NCBI GenBank assembly: GCA_018606805.1
Contig: JAGYWI010000006.1
Location: 1 to 64,000, forward strand
DNA from: Candidatus Magnetomicrobium cryptolimnococcus
GTDB taxonomy: Bacteria; Nitrospirota; Thermodesulfovibrionia; Thermodesulfovibrionales; Magnetobacteriaceae
Length of the DNA stretch: 64,000 nt
Reading direction: 5' to 3'
The notes under the pieces are model-generated. The model did not search any database, was not told where the DNA came from, and saw only the letters and a list, made by a program, of their open reading frames with translations. Below are positions 53,979 through 63,379 of the stretch, one piece after another (the stretch's first letter is position 1; each line of letters begins with the position of its first letter). The translations under genes were made by a program, and so were the position numbers.

Positions 53979-56340
53979 AATTAAAGGACTCCACTTTGTG
54001 CGCCAAGCGCTCTATTTCTTCGTATATGTTTATTAGTAGGACATAAATAAGGCTTATTAAATCCCTTTCCGATATGGTCTCTTTAAAAATCCCTTGCAAG
54101 CAGCTTTCAAGTAATTCCCCTATTTGACGGTTGCCAAGCACCTGCTTTAACACATATAATGATGAATGCGATAAGTCCTCAATACGACAAATGCCAGTTT
54201 CAAAATCTGCTCTAAGTGCCGTCAGACCTTCTTTTATGTGCTTTAAGCGGAGGGGTTCACGGTAGTACTCCTCTAAAGCCGTATTGTATTCAAAGGCACT
54301 TAACTTAAAGGGCGAGGATACACCTGCTACATTTAAAATGCCTGTCGTTAGTTTTGAAAACACCGAGTTTTCTTTATAAAACACTATACGATTATACAAA
54401 TCTTTTATCGTATCTTCCATATTATAAAGCTCTATAAGACCTGAGCCGTCTTCCTTGATTAAGTTAAGAAGCGCCCTTTGGTAGTCGTTAACTCGCACCT
54501 TAAGGTAACCAGCGTAGCGTTTGCTAGCCCTTGAAGATACGGTGTTTTTTAAAATCCTTTGAAGAAACAGATTATCTGTATTTGCCTTTACATAAAAAGC
54601 CGGTATGCCGCAAGCAGCAGCAAAGATTATGTGTCGCCGTTCACTTTCAACAAAAGGTGTATCCGGTATGTGGTGATAGTGTACTTCGCCACTTGCCATA
54701 TACTTATAAGCAAGTGCTGTTATGAGCACCTGAAGGTTAGCCGCATGGGATAAATCGCCAGTAATGCTTTCAAATAGTGAATAATGTCTGCCCTCAAAAC
54801 CGCAGTAACCTATATCTTTGCGCCTACGCAGCCTATAAAGCAGATAAAGGGACATCTTGTCGTGAAAAACACCTGTGTGCATAAGGTCTTTTTTCAATCT
54901 TTCCCCGTTACCCTCAGCACCGTCGAGGGCTGGACTATTTTCAGTGCTAAGGAGGCTTACTAGGTAGTCAAGAAGCCTATAGTCAGGGACATAGTCGCCT
55001 TTAAAATTTAAAAAATTTGCTATTAATCTATCTATCCATGGAGGGCCAAAGGGGGTTATCGGTTTATTTAAAAATCGAATATTAGCCTTTTTAAGCCACT
55101 GCTGCCAAAACATTCTAAGATGACGGTAGTGCAGTTCATGAGAAAGTGGGGCAAGCAGGCGTTCAGGATGAAAATCGGCAAAGCCAAGTCTGTACGGTGC
55201 TGCCGTGTACGTAGCCGTAAATAGTGGTAAAAAGTGCTCTACAATCTTTATAGCAAGGTCTCCTGTGTATTTTTCAAACCCCTCTGCCATATTACGCGCA
55301 CCTGTTAGCTTTTTACTACCTATACTTAGGTGCGTACCATTATTTGCAAGGCAGATACTTGATGTATTTGGCAATACTACAAGATTATTGGCAACTATCC
55401 CCGCCTCTTTAAGTTTATACATACCATTTAGCAAACTTTTACTCAATACCTCATGGCATAGGTGCATGTACTTGTGCTTTTCCTCACCCTTTGACCAGCC
55501 AGCAAGACAGGGGTTCATGAAAAGTTCCCTATAAAAGGAATCAGGGATACAGTCATTTAGGAGCTTTTGTCTTATTGGTGGATGAGGAGAGTTAAATACC
55601 TTTACATGCTGGCCACTCATATCAAGTCTGAATTTCTTGTTTGCATACATTGCCAGCAGGTTTGTAAGTAGAAACCTCTTGGCATTTTCATGTGCAAGCC
55701 CCAAACCTAAACCTGACGCAAGCCCCATGTTTGTTATATAAAACGAGTGCGTTTCAGGGGAGGTGTTATCGCTTATAAAACAAGTCACAACCCGCTCGTA
55801 CACCTTTAACAGGACATCTGGAGCGTCAGTTACAACATCACAAAGTGCTAATTTCAAAAGATAGCTTACAGGTACCCGCACGTACTCACCTTCGTATTTA
55901 TTTAAAAGGTATCTATGGGCGTCTTTTCTACTACCTGCTGAGATGTCATCTTTATCTGCCCTTAGGTCATTCATAAATGTCCTAACTGCCCATTGATTCA
56001 TAAGCTTCAAAGGAAAACACACCCAACTATTTTCCCAAACGCCATCTTTGTTAGAGTCTAAGTAAGTCTCTATATCGGAGATAGCCTTACGTGGTGCCTC
56101 TGCGGATTCATAACGTTTTTTTAAATTCAAAAAATACTTTGAATGTAATATGGAAAGTGCAAGGTCTACTGTATTTTTTTCACCAATGACCACAGTCTGT
56201 AGTTCTGTTTCAGTACCTGCGGTTACATCATCTAAAGAAAACGGTAGGCTTTTAACAAGTTTTTCCTCTTTACCTGTCTCCACACCTATACTTTCAAACA
56301 TATACACAAGCTCAGATTTACTATACAAATGATTTTTCAT
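53947..56340 (-). CDS. Large unrecognised protein in the lipid operon
   Basis: 797 aa, no signal peptide and no clear membrane helix. It is mostly alpha-helical by composition, with many Leu, His, Tyr and Arg. Conserved-looking patches include ITNMGLASGLGLGLAHENAK, FNSPHPPIRQKLLNDCIP, KWIDRLIANF-like PPWIDRLIANFLNF and HELHYRHLRMFWQQWLKKA. I recognise no family. Translational coupling to the Psd-like gene (32-bp overlap) and a 23-bp gap from the PHP-GT4 gene indicate a shared pathway. It could be a scaffold, an acyl- or glycosyl-transfer enzyme of a new family, or a regulator. Confidence 0.8.
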   Translation of the reverse strand: MKNHLYSKSELVYMFESIGVETGKEEKLVKSLPFSLDDVTAGTETELQTVVIGEKNTVDLALSILHSKYFLNLKKRYESAEAPRKAISDIETYLDSNKDGVWENSWVCFPLKLMNQWAVRTFMNDLRADKDDISAGSRKDAHRYLLNKYEGEYVRVPVSYLLKLALCDVVTDAPDVLLKVYERVVTCFISDNTSPETHSFYITNMGLASGLGLGLAHENAKRFLLTNLLAMYANKKFRLDMSGQHVKVFNSPHPPIRQKLLNDCIPDSFYRELFMNPCLAGWSKGEEKHKYMHLCHEVLSKSLLNGMYKLKEAGIVANNLVVLPNTSSICLANNGTHLSIGSKKLTGARNMAEGFEKYTGDLAIKIVEHFLPLFTATYTAAPYRLGFADFHPERLLAPLSHELHYRHLRMFWQQWLKKANIRFLNKPITPFGPPWIDRLIANFLNFKGDYVPDYRLLDYLVSLLSTENSPALDGAEGNGERLKKDLMHTGVFHDKMSLYLLYRLRRRKDIGYCGFEGRHYSLFESITGDLSHAANLQVLITALAYKYMASGEVHYHHIPDTPFVESERRHIIFAAACGIPAFYVKANTDNLFLQRILKNTVSSRASKRYAGYLKVRVNDYQRALLNLIKEDGSGLIELYNMEDTIKDLYNRIVFYKENSVFSKLTTGILNVAGVSSPFKLSAFEYNTALEEYYREPLRLKHIKEGLTALRADFETGICRIEDLSHSSLYVLKQVLGNRQIGELLESCLQGIFKETISERDLISLIYVLLINIYEEIERLAHKVESFNCDEKLSPSVH

Positions 56341-56363
56341 TTTTTAACCTTAGAAAGAGTCTA

Positions 56364-58781
56364 TCAAACACTAACAACCTTTCCCTTACTTTTAAAATTA
56401 AAAATTGTACTATAGTGTTGCGTGCTATCAATCCCATTATCATTAATATACTTTAAAGCATTATGGCTCATTGTACAAAGACCATCCTTATTGTTAAGGA
56501 AAAACGACATTGCCTCAACAAAGGCATCAACGCTATCGTGCTTAATAACAAAACCAGTCTCCCTATCAACCATAAGCTCCTTAGGGCCTCCTTCGTTTGT
56601 AACAATAACGGGCAAACCGGAGGCTTGTGCCTCAAGTACAACATTTCCAAACGTATCAGTTGTGCTTGGAAACACGAACACATCCGCCGAGGCATATAGT
56701 GTGCATAGTTGTTGGCCGGATTTAAAACCTGTAAAAATAACTGGATAACCCTCTAAAAGCCGTTCAAACTCCTCTTTAAATGGACCATCACCAACCATAA
56801 TTAGTACTGCTTCAGCTCCTTTATCTATTAGCCTTTTAAAAGCCTCTGCTAAAAATGCAAGGTTTTTTTCTTTAGAAATCCTGCCAACATACAAAAACTT
56901 CGTACGACAACCAATATCATATTTATCCCAAATACTTATATCTTTATTTTCAGGTTTAAACACCTCCCTATCCACCCACCTAGGTAGTGGTTTCACCTTA
57001 GTTTCCTCAAGTCCCTTTTCAATTAATTGACGTCTTGTACTTGATGATGGTACAGTTACCTCATCCATCATATTATAAAACCACACCATATAGTTCCACG
57101 CTACATCCTCGATAAAGGCATCATCAGTTAACTGCCTAATATAATTTGGAATATCCGTGTGATATGTGCCTGTTATTGGCAAGTTCAAAAGCTTGGAAAT
57201 AAGTAAACCGGTAAGCCCCATAGAGCCCGGTGTACTTATGTGGATTCTGTTAAATCCCTCCTTGTGAAAATATTGCAAAAGGTCAAGAATAGGCGGAAAA
57301 CCCATCTTAAGTTCCGGATATTCAGGCAGGGCAAAATCCCCAACTGATTTAAAGTTAGTTACGCCACCGAAACTACCGCTTGTTTCATTTGTTGATGTTA
57401 TTATTACAAGCTCAATGCCTTGTTTTTTAGCATTTTGGAGCATGCGTTTTATCGTTACGGAAACACCATTGATTTCATGAAGTGTATCTGTAAAAAGAGC
57501 AGTCTTGCAGGGTACATCTTCAATATCAACTCCTAAAAAACTATAGGAAAATTGACTCAATAATTCCTTATTTTTGCTTTGATGGTAAAAGGAAATGTAA
57601 TATGGACTAATCAGTAAATGAGACAAGGCTATCGAGCTTAAGGAGTTAATTATATCAAAAATTCCCCGTGAAATAGCATCGTTTAAAAGCCTTTGCGTGT
57701 ATACGTAAAGAATGCGATTTGCTAAATGACTGATAGCAGCAAATATCTTTTGATTAAACCCCTCAAACTGAAGGTTTTTTAAAAACTCCTTATCATTTAA
57801 AAGGTTTCTTGCCTCCATATCCAAGATGTCTTCAAAACTTGAGCTTTTAGTTTCTCCACCAGTTGAAACAAAATAATAATTTTTTATAAAAAAGCGTACC
57901 TTCTCACCTATGGTCGGTTTTTTAGTGTTTGTGCCAAAGAGCCTATCTGCAACCATATTTATAAATTTATGTGAACTGTTGTTTTTATTATTTAACTTAT
58001 CTTTTAAAAAACGGTATCCAATTGCATATATACTGTGTGATAAAGTAAGTGGGTCGCCATCTTCTCCCCCGGCCCATGTTTGCATATTTTCTATGGCATC
58101 AAGAAACTCCGTTAAGGTCTCCCCTTTTCTTGAAAGTGTATATGCCCTTGATATGAAAAACCCACCATGATCATCAGAGCCACCAACCATGCCCTTTATC
58201 CATGGCGTTTCACCAATTGGTGAGAGGTTATGTTTATTTACGAGCTCCTCTATCTTTTGATGGCTTAAGTTTAACACAGCCCTTTCTATTACACTATTTA
58301 ATTTATTAGAGCGTGCTCCATTTTTAACCTCAAAAATATTAAATAACAAAAACATCTTTTCTAAGACTTCCATAGTAAGCTTACCGTTTAGATCATAAAA
58401 TGGGTGGGCTATAAAATGCACTATATGATTTTGCCTTAGATAAACAACCAGCTCATATACGTTTTGTCTTAAAGATAAAATGTCCTTAAACTCTGTCTCA
58501 GAAATATTCAAAACAACTACATGGATTTTACAACTATTTTCAGGAAAATAGGTGGTTATCTCTGAACTGACAAATGCCCTTGGCAATCCTGCAATTTCCA
58601 TAGCACCATCAATAGAGTTATGGTCTGTTATTGTTACATAATCCATCCCATTTTCAATAGCTTTGCGGTATATCTCTTTCGGTGTTGTCAAACTTTCTGG
58701 ACAGTTGATCTTTCTTAATGCCCAAATCGAGGGCTTATTGGAGTACTTCGAATGTACGTGTAAATCTGTTTTATATATCAT
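56364..58781 (-). CDS. PHP phosphoesterase-like domain fused to GT4 glycosyltransferase
   Basis: 805 aa. Residues 1-240 are a PHP domain: TDLHVHSKYS (metal-binding HVH), TITDHNSIDGA, HFIAHPFYD and GGSDDHGGF. A linker of about 200 residues follows. From about residue 440 the protein is a GT-B family 4 glycosyltransferase with GRISKEKNLAFLAEAF, MVGDGPFKEEF, FPSTTDTFGNVVLEAQASGLPVIV (the E-x7-E donor-site motif) and EGGPKELM. The GT4 part resembles enzymes that glycosylate lipids (MgtA/SQD2-like). It is the first gene of the operon. The PHP part might remove a phosphate from a lipid or sugar substrate. Confidence 0.88.
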   Translation of the reverse strand: MIYKTDLHVHSKYSNKPSIWALRKINCPESLTTPKEIYRKAIENGMDYVTITDHNSIDGAMEIAGLPRAFVSSEITTYFPENSCKIHVVVLNISETEFKDILSLRQNVYELVVYLRQNHIVHFIAHPFYDLNGKLTMEVLEKMFLLFNIFEVKNGARSNKLNSVIERAVLNLSHQKIEELVNKHNLSPIGETPWIKGMVGGSDDHGGFFISRAYTLSRKGETLTEFLDAIENMQTWAGGEDGDPLTLSHSIYAIGYRFLKDKLNNKNNSSHKFINMVADRLFGTNTKKPTIGEKVRFFIKNYYFVSTGGETKSSSFEDILDMEARNLLNDKEFLKNLQFEGFNQKIFAAISHLANRILYVYTQRLLNDAISRGIFDIINSLSSIALSHLLISPYYISFYHQSKNKELLSQFSYSFLGVDIEDVPCKTALFTDTLHEINGVSVTIKRMLQNAKKQGIELVIITSTNETSGSFGGVTNFKSVGDFALPEYPELKMGFPPILDLLQYFHKEGFNRIHISTPGSMGLTGLLISKLLNLPITGTYHTDIPNYIRQLTDDAFIEDVAWNYMVWFYNMMDEVTVPSSSTRRQLIEKGLEETKVKPLPRWVDREVFKPENKDISIWDKYDIGCRTKFLYVGRISKEKNLAFLAEAFKRLIDKGAEAVLIMVGDGPFKEEFERLLEGYPVIFTGFKSGQQLCTLYASADVFVFPSTTDTFGNVVLEAQASGLPVIVTNEGGPKELMVDRETGFVIKHDSVDAFVEAMSFFLNNKDGLCTMSHNALKYINDNGIDSTQHYSTIFNFKSKGKVVSV

Positions 58782-59168
58782 AATTATTAATTATATAGTT
58801 TATATTTTAATGTTTGATGAAGGATTATTTAAGATATTGTGAAATTAGATGTAACATAATATATGCAGTTCTTTTGAAGAGGAGGAAAGAGTTGCAAGTA
58901 AAGTTTAAGCCAAAGAGCTCTGGGGGATAGTGATGAGTGATTGACGGTATTTGATAAATGGGTAATAACATCCTAAGGTGGACTGATTTGTCAAGACCGT
59001 TTTTTTTATTTTTAGTTTCCCTCTAAACTTTATTTGTTTAGAAAGGAAACCGTTTTTCATTTTCCCTGTCCAAACTCTTCAGTCCATTATAGATGAGAAG
59101 ATTAAAGATAAAGTAAAGAAGAAGCTCAAAATTGCCGAAAGAGCAATTAAGCACTTAGGAGGGCTTCA
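58782..59168. other. Intergenic region with possible gene remnant before xerC
   Basis: 387 bp. GGAAACCG is repeated in inverse near CGGTTTCC-like TTAGTTTCCC (about 59015-59055), giving a weak hairpin. A plus-strand frame from about 59030 to the TGA at 59170-59172 ends in a lysine-rich helix (IIDEKIKDKVKKKLKIAERA). It overlaps the xerC start by 3 bp but has no usable start codon, so it may be the remnant of a gene once coupled to xerC. Confidence 0.3.
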
Positions 59169-60083
59169 TTGAAAGGGCATATAGATAGTTTTTTGAAGTT
59201 TTTAAAAGTAGAAAGAAATTTCTCTGCACATACGCTAAGAGCCTATGGTAAGGATTTGGATGTTTTTAATGAGTTTCTTGGTAAACCCTCAGATGTTGTG
59301 ATTGACATTTACGATGTGCGCGGCTTTATTGCCGAGCAGGTAAAGGCGGGGCTTACAAAAAAGACTATAGCCAGAAGGCACAGTGCTGTTAATTCCTTCT
59401 ATAACTATCTAAAGACAGAAGGGCTTATAGATATAAACGTTGTACGCCTTATTTCTGCGCCAAAGGTGCCAGAGAAACTACCATCGTTTCTTACAATTGA
59501 TGAGATGCGCTTGTTGCTTGAAAAAGAAGAAGGTACTAACTTTAAGACGATACGGGCTAATGCAATACTTGAGCTATTGTACGCAAGCGGTTTGCGTGTA
59601 GGGGAGCTTGTCCGGCTTAATAGAGGGGATGTTCACCTGACGCAAGAAACAGCGCTTGTTCACGGTAAAGGGAAAAAGGAACGAATTGTCATTATTGGTT
59701 CGAAGGCTATTGAGGCTATTAAACAATATATACCACATTGGTTTTTTATTATGAAAACAGAGGCGGGGGAGAGTCCTTTTTTCATTAATGAACATGGAAA
59801 AAGGCTGACAGACCGTACCATTCATCGTATAGTGTTAAAATATGCTAAACTTGTAGAAATCCACAGTAACGTTAGTCCGCACACCTTTAGACATTCTTTT
59901 GCCACACATCTTTTGGGTAACGGGGCAGACCTGCGCTTTATACAGGAACTCCTTGGCCATGCCTCGTTATCAACGACACAAAAATATACCCATCTAAACA
60001 TATCTGATTTGATAAACGTTTATGAAAAGAGCCATCCCCTTAGCAATGAACAACCTAACGCAGTTCAAGAAGATAAAATATAA
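59169..60083 (+). CDS. xerC: Tyrosine recombinase XerC
   Basis: 304 aa. N-terminal SAM-like core-binding domain (FLKFLKVERNFSAHTLRAYGKDL) and catalytic domain with the R-K-H-R-H-Y set: Arg in ASGLRVGEL, Lys in HGKGKKER, HTFRHSFATHLLGNGADLRFIQ and the tyrosine in TTQKYTHL. Resolves chromosome dimers with a partner. The TTG start is supported by AGGAGG (59157-59162), six bases away. Upstream of hslVU, the same order as the xerC-hslVU (codV-clpQY) group in other bacteria. Not an integrase of a mobile element by context. Confidence 0.93.
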   Translation: MKGHIDSFLKFLKVERNFSAHTLRAYGKDLDVFNEFLGKPSDVVIDIYDVRGFIAEQVKAGLTKKTIARRHSAVNSFYNYLKTEGLIDINVVRLISAPKVPEKLPSFLTIDEMRLLLEKEEGTNFKTIRANAILELLYASGLRVGELVRLNRGDVHLTQETALVHGKGKKERIVIIGSKAIEAIKQYIPHWFFIMKTEAGESPFFINEHGKRLTDRTIHRIVLKYAKLVEIHSNVSPHTFRHSFATHLLGNGADLRFIQELLGHASLSTTQKYTHLNISDLINVYEKSHPLSNEQPNAVQEDKI

Positions 60084-60170
60084 AAAAAGTTTTTTAAACT
60101 ATGCCAATAACTCCACTTTTTTTGTTACTATATAGACTAATTAAAAAACTGTTCCTAATAAGGAGGACAT

Positions 60171-60704
60171 TTGATAAGAGGAACAACTGTTTTATGTGTA
60201 AGAAGAGATGGTGAGGTAGCCATTGGAGGGGATGGACAGGTTACGTTTGGCAATACGACCTTAAAGCGAAACGCAAAAAAAATAAGAAGGATGTACAACA
60301 ATAAAATACTGGCTGGCTTTGCAGGCTCAACGGCGGATGCCTTTACACTATTTGAAAAATTTGAAGGCAAGGTGGAAACCTATCGGGGCAATCTTGCAAG
60401 GGCGGCTGTTGAACTAGCTAAGGAGTGGCGCACAGATAAAATACTTAGACGTCTTGAGGCCATGCTTATAGTTGCCGATAAGGAGCAGTCCCTTCTTATT
60501 TCAGGTAATGGTGATGTGCTTGAGCCGGATAAGGGGATTTTGGCAATAGGCTCAGGTGGGGCATACGCCCAAGCAGCTGCCACGGCTCTTTATGAAAACA
60601 CTGCGCTTAGTGTACGAGACATTGTTCAAAAGTCTATGGAGATTGCCGCTGAGATATGTATTTATACTAATAATAATATTATCATTGAGGACTTAGATGG
60701 ATAA
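60171..60704 (+). CDS. hslV: ATP-dependent protease subunit HslV
   Basis: 177 aa, the threonine protease ring of HslUV. The catalytic N-terminal Thr appears within [25 protein letters not shown], exposed after processing. TTG start with AAGGAGGA 6 bp upstream. Sequence [18 protein letters not shown] is diagnostic. Overlaps hslU by 8 bp, so the two are coupled. Confidence 0.95.
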   Translation: MIRGTTVLCVRRDGEVAIGGDGQVTFGNTTLKRNAKKIRRMYNNKILAGFAGSTADAFTLFEKFEGKVETYRGNLARAAVELAKEWRTDKILRRLEAMLIVADKEQSLLISGNGDVLEPDKGILAIGSGGAYAQAAATALYENTALSVRDIVQKSMEIAAEICIYTNNNIIIEDLDG

Positions 60705-62034
60705 CATAACGCCAAGAAAAATACTCGAAGAACTTGATAAATATATAGTAGGGCAGGGCAACGCCAAAAAAGCTGTGGCTATAGCGTTAAGAAATAGATG
60801 GCGGCGTCAGCAGTTACCGCCTGAACTTAAAGACGAAGTGCTTCCAAAAAACATTATAATGATAGGTCCAACTGGTGTTGGTAAAACCGAAATAGCCAGA
60901 CGCCTTGCTAAGCTAGCCAATGCCCCTTTCATCAAAGTGGAAGCCTCTAAGTTTACAGAGGTTGGATACGTTGGCCGTGATGTTGAGTCTATGATAAGAG
61001 ACCTCATGGAAATCGGCTTTAACATAGTAAAGCAGGAGCACATTAATAAGATTCAGGAAAAAGCCCAGATGCTAGCAGAAGAAAGGATACTTGACATGCT
61101 CTTACCAATTGTAAAGGCTAATAAGTCCGGTATAACGGATGAGGAAAGGCAGCGTACAATAGACACACGGGAAAAACTTCGTGAAAGGCTTCGGGAGGGT
61201 AAACTTGATAATAAGTACGTTGATATTGAAATAAAGGAAAAGATCATGCCCTTTGGGGTTATCTCCAATATGGGAATGGAGGACCTAGAGATTAATATTA
61301 AAGAGATGCTTGGCAGTTTTTTGCCGGAAAAACAAAAAAGAAAAAAGATGAAAGTCCCCGATGCCCTTAATCAACTGAAAAATGAAGAGGCTAATAAACT
61401 TATTGATATTGATAAGGTAACAAAGGAGGCGGTTGCTCGCACTGAGCAAACTGGTATAGTCTTTGTTGATGAAATAGATAAAATAGTCAGTAGAGGCTCA
61501 TCGCACGGACCGGATGTCTCACGAGAGGGCGTGCAAAGAGACCTCTTACCTATAGTTGAAGGTACTACCGTTACAACCAAACACAGTCCAGTTAAGACTG
61601 ATCACATATTGTTCATAGCGGCAGGCGCTTTTCATTTGGCAAAGCCCTCAGACCTCATACCGGAACTTCAGGGACGTTTCCCAATCAGAGTTGAGCTTAC
61701 ACATCTTGGCAAAGAAGAGTTTATTCGCATACTGACGGAGCCTTCAAATGCCCTTATTAAACAGTATGTTGCATTGCTTGCAACGGAGACTTTTACGCTT
61801 TCCTTTACCGAGGATGCCATTGATGAAATAGCGGAAATAGCTTATACGGTTAACGAAAAAACTGAAAATATAGGAGCACGCCGTCTGCACACTATTTTAG
61901 AAAAACTCCTTGAAGACGTTTCCTTTGACGCACCTGAAAAGCCGGGCTCGGAGCTTGTTGTGGATAGGACTTATGTAAACGATAAACTTGCTAACATAAT
62001 TAAGGATGAAGACCTAAGCAGGTATATTTTATAG
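60697..62034 (+). CDS. hslU: ATPase subunit HslU (ClpY)
   Basis: 445 aa AAA+ unfoldase that feeds HslV. N-terminal [26 protein letters not shown], Walker [10 protein letters not shown], pore loop [10 protein letters not shown], the I-domain insertion (about residues 110-235), Walker [11 protein letters not shown], sensor 2 [21 protein letters not shown] and the C-terminal LSRYIL that docks into HslV. All expected parts are present. Confidence 0.97.
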   Translation: MDNITPRKILEELDKYIVGQGNAKKAVAIALRNRWRRQQLPPELKDEVLPKNIIMIGPTGVGKTEIARRLAKLANAPFIKVEASKFTEVGYVGRDVESMIRDLMEIGFNIVKQEHINKIQEKAQMLAEERILDMLLPIVKANKSGITDEERQRTIDTREKLRERLREGKLDNKYVDIEIKEKIMPFGVISNMGMEDLEINIKEMLGSFLPEKQKRKKMKVPDALNQLKNEEANKLIDIDKVTKEAVARTEQTGIVFVDEIDKIVSRGSSHGPDVSREGVQRDLLPIVEGTTVTTKHSPVKTDHILFIAAGAFHLAKPSDLIPELQGRFPIRVELTHLGKEEFIRILTEPSNALIKQYVALLATETFTLSFTEDAIDEIAEIAYTVNEKTENIGARRLHTILEKLLEDVSFDAPEKPGSELVVDRTYVNDKLANIIKDEDLSRYIL

Positions 62035-62052
62035 AGTGAGGGGTGGTTTTTA

Positions 62053-62760
62053 GTGGAACTCAAAAAAATAATTGTTTGCTTTTTGGTGGCTATTTTTTTA
62101 ACCTCCTGTTCTACAGCTAAACCGAAAACACCGTTGCAACCGGATGTCTCAGACATCGCCTCGTTTATACAGTTAAACCAAAAACCGGAGAGGAAAAATA
62201 TGGTGGCATCATGGTACGGACCGGGTTTTCATGGAAAACTAACGGCCTCCGGTGAAGTTTATGACATGTACTCATTTAGCGCTGCTCATAAAACGCTACC
62301 ATTTGGTACTATTTTGTGTGTTAAAAACCAGTTTTCAGGCCGGGCTGCTGCTATAACTATAAACGACCGGGGTCCATTTATAGACGGTAGAGACCTTGAT
62401 TTGTCTTATAAGGCTGCTGAAAGACTCGGTATTGTTCACCCCGGTACGTCAAAGGTAAAGGTGTCTATACTTGGCCGCGATATGCGGTACGTTAAATACA
62501 TACGTCTATCAGGCACGGTTGATAGTGGACCTTACACCGTACAGGTTGCAGCATTTATAGATGCAGAAAAGGCGGTTAGATTAAAAAAATCCCTCGAACT
62601 TGAATACAAGGCGGTATACCTAAAGCCAGCTGAAATTAAAGGTACTCAGGTCTATAGGGTAAGGGTAGGGAAGTTTGGGAATAAATCGAGCGCTATTGAT
62701 TTAGCTAAAACGTTAGCGCAGGTTGGTTACAATACGCTTATAACAAAATACGATTCTTAA
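62053..62760 (+). CDS. rlpA: RlpA-family septal ring lipoprotein
   Basis: 235 aa from a GTG start. Lipobox LTSC (Cys about residue 18) after a signal helix (KKIIVCFLVAIFLTSC). The double-psi beta-barrel (MVASWYGPGFHGKLTASGEVYDMYSFSAAHKTLPFGT and NDRGPF.DGRDLDLS) is the lytic transglycosylase domain acting on denuded glycan. A SPOR domain closes the protein (PYTVQVAAFIDAEKAVRLKKSLE), binding septal peptidoglycan. 18 bp after hslU. Confidence 0.93.
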   Translation: MELKKIIVCFLVAIFLTSCSTAKPKTPLQPDVSDIASFIQLNQKPERKNMVASWYGPGFHGKLTASGEVYDMYSFSAAHKTLPFGTILCVKNQFSGRAAAITINDRGPFIDGRDLDLSYKAAERLGIVHPGTSKVKVSILGRDMRYVKYIRLSGTVDSGPYTVQVAAFIDAEKAVRLKKSLELEYKAVYLKPAEIKGTQVYRVRVGKFGNKSSAIDLAKTLAQVGYNTLITKYDS

Positions 62761-62782
62761 AAAATATGGATAAAGGCAATCA

Positions 62783-63376
62783 ATGACTATGAATGAAGAC
62801 TTGATAATGGCCGTAGAGTTTCACGGGCATTTGTGTCCTGGTATAGCGTATGGTGTGCGGGCAGCACAAATAGCGATAAAGGAACTTATCGAAAAACGGG
62901 CTGAAGATGAGGAGATTGTTGCTATTGTTGAAAACGATTCCTGTGCCGTAGACGCCATACAGGCATTGACAGGTTGCACCTTTGGTAAGGGCAATCTCAT
63001 ATTCAAAGATTATGGTAAACAGGTCTATACATTTATAAAAAGGCCATCCGGTGAGGCTATTAGAATAGCGCTTACTTGGGAGCCGCCACCGGAAACGCCG
63101 GAGGAGCAGTGCCTTTGGCAGCGGCATATGAAGGGCGATATATCGCCAGAGGTTATTAAGTGCATACAGGAACGGAAAACCAAAAAGGTTAATCTTATAA
63201 TGGAAGTGGCGGAAAGTGAGCTATTTACGGTTGATAAGTTTACAACTATACTGCCAAAGACGGCGCGGATATTTCCGTCAATTAAGTGCGCTATGTGTGG
63301 CGAAAAGGTAATGGAGCCACGCTCAAGGGTTAAAAATAGGCAAATTGTATGCCTACCATGCTTTGAGGATGAGTAG
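62783..63376 (+). CDS. FmdE-family protein (formylmethanofuran dehydrogenase subunit E-like)
   Basis: 197 aa. The FmdE domain shows FHGHLCPGIAYGVRAAQIAI and ENDSCAVDAIQALTGCTFGKGNL, followed by a C-terminal zinc finger (CAMCGEKV...CLPC). In non-methanogens such proteins are of uncertain function, sometimes linked to molybdenum or tungsten enzymes. A second in-frame ATG lies two codons later. It starts 22 bp after rlpA and precedes argB by 3 bp, so all are probably in one transcript. Confidence 0.9.
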   Translation: MTMNEDLIMAVEFHGHLCPGIAYGVRAAQIAIKELIEKRAEDEEIVAIVENDSCAVDAIQALTGCTFGKGNLIFKDYGKQVYTFIKRPSGEAIRIALTWEPPPETPEEQCLWQRHMKGDISPEVIKCIQERKTKKVNLIMEVAESELFTVDKFTTILPKTARIFPSIKCAMCGEKVMEPRSRVKNRQIVCLPCFEDE

Positions 63377-63379
63377 GAT

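Noticed and set aside
59169-60083. Tyrosine recombinase as integrase of a mobile island
   Set aside because: Sequence and the following hslVU genes identify the housekeeping XerC; no attachment repeats.
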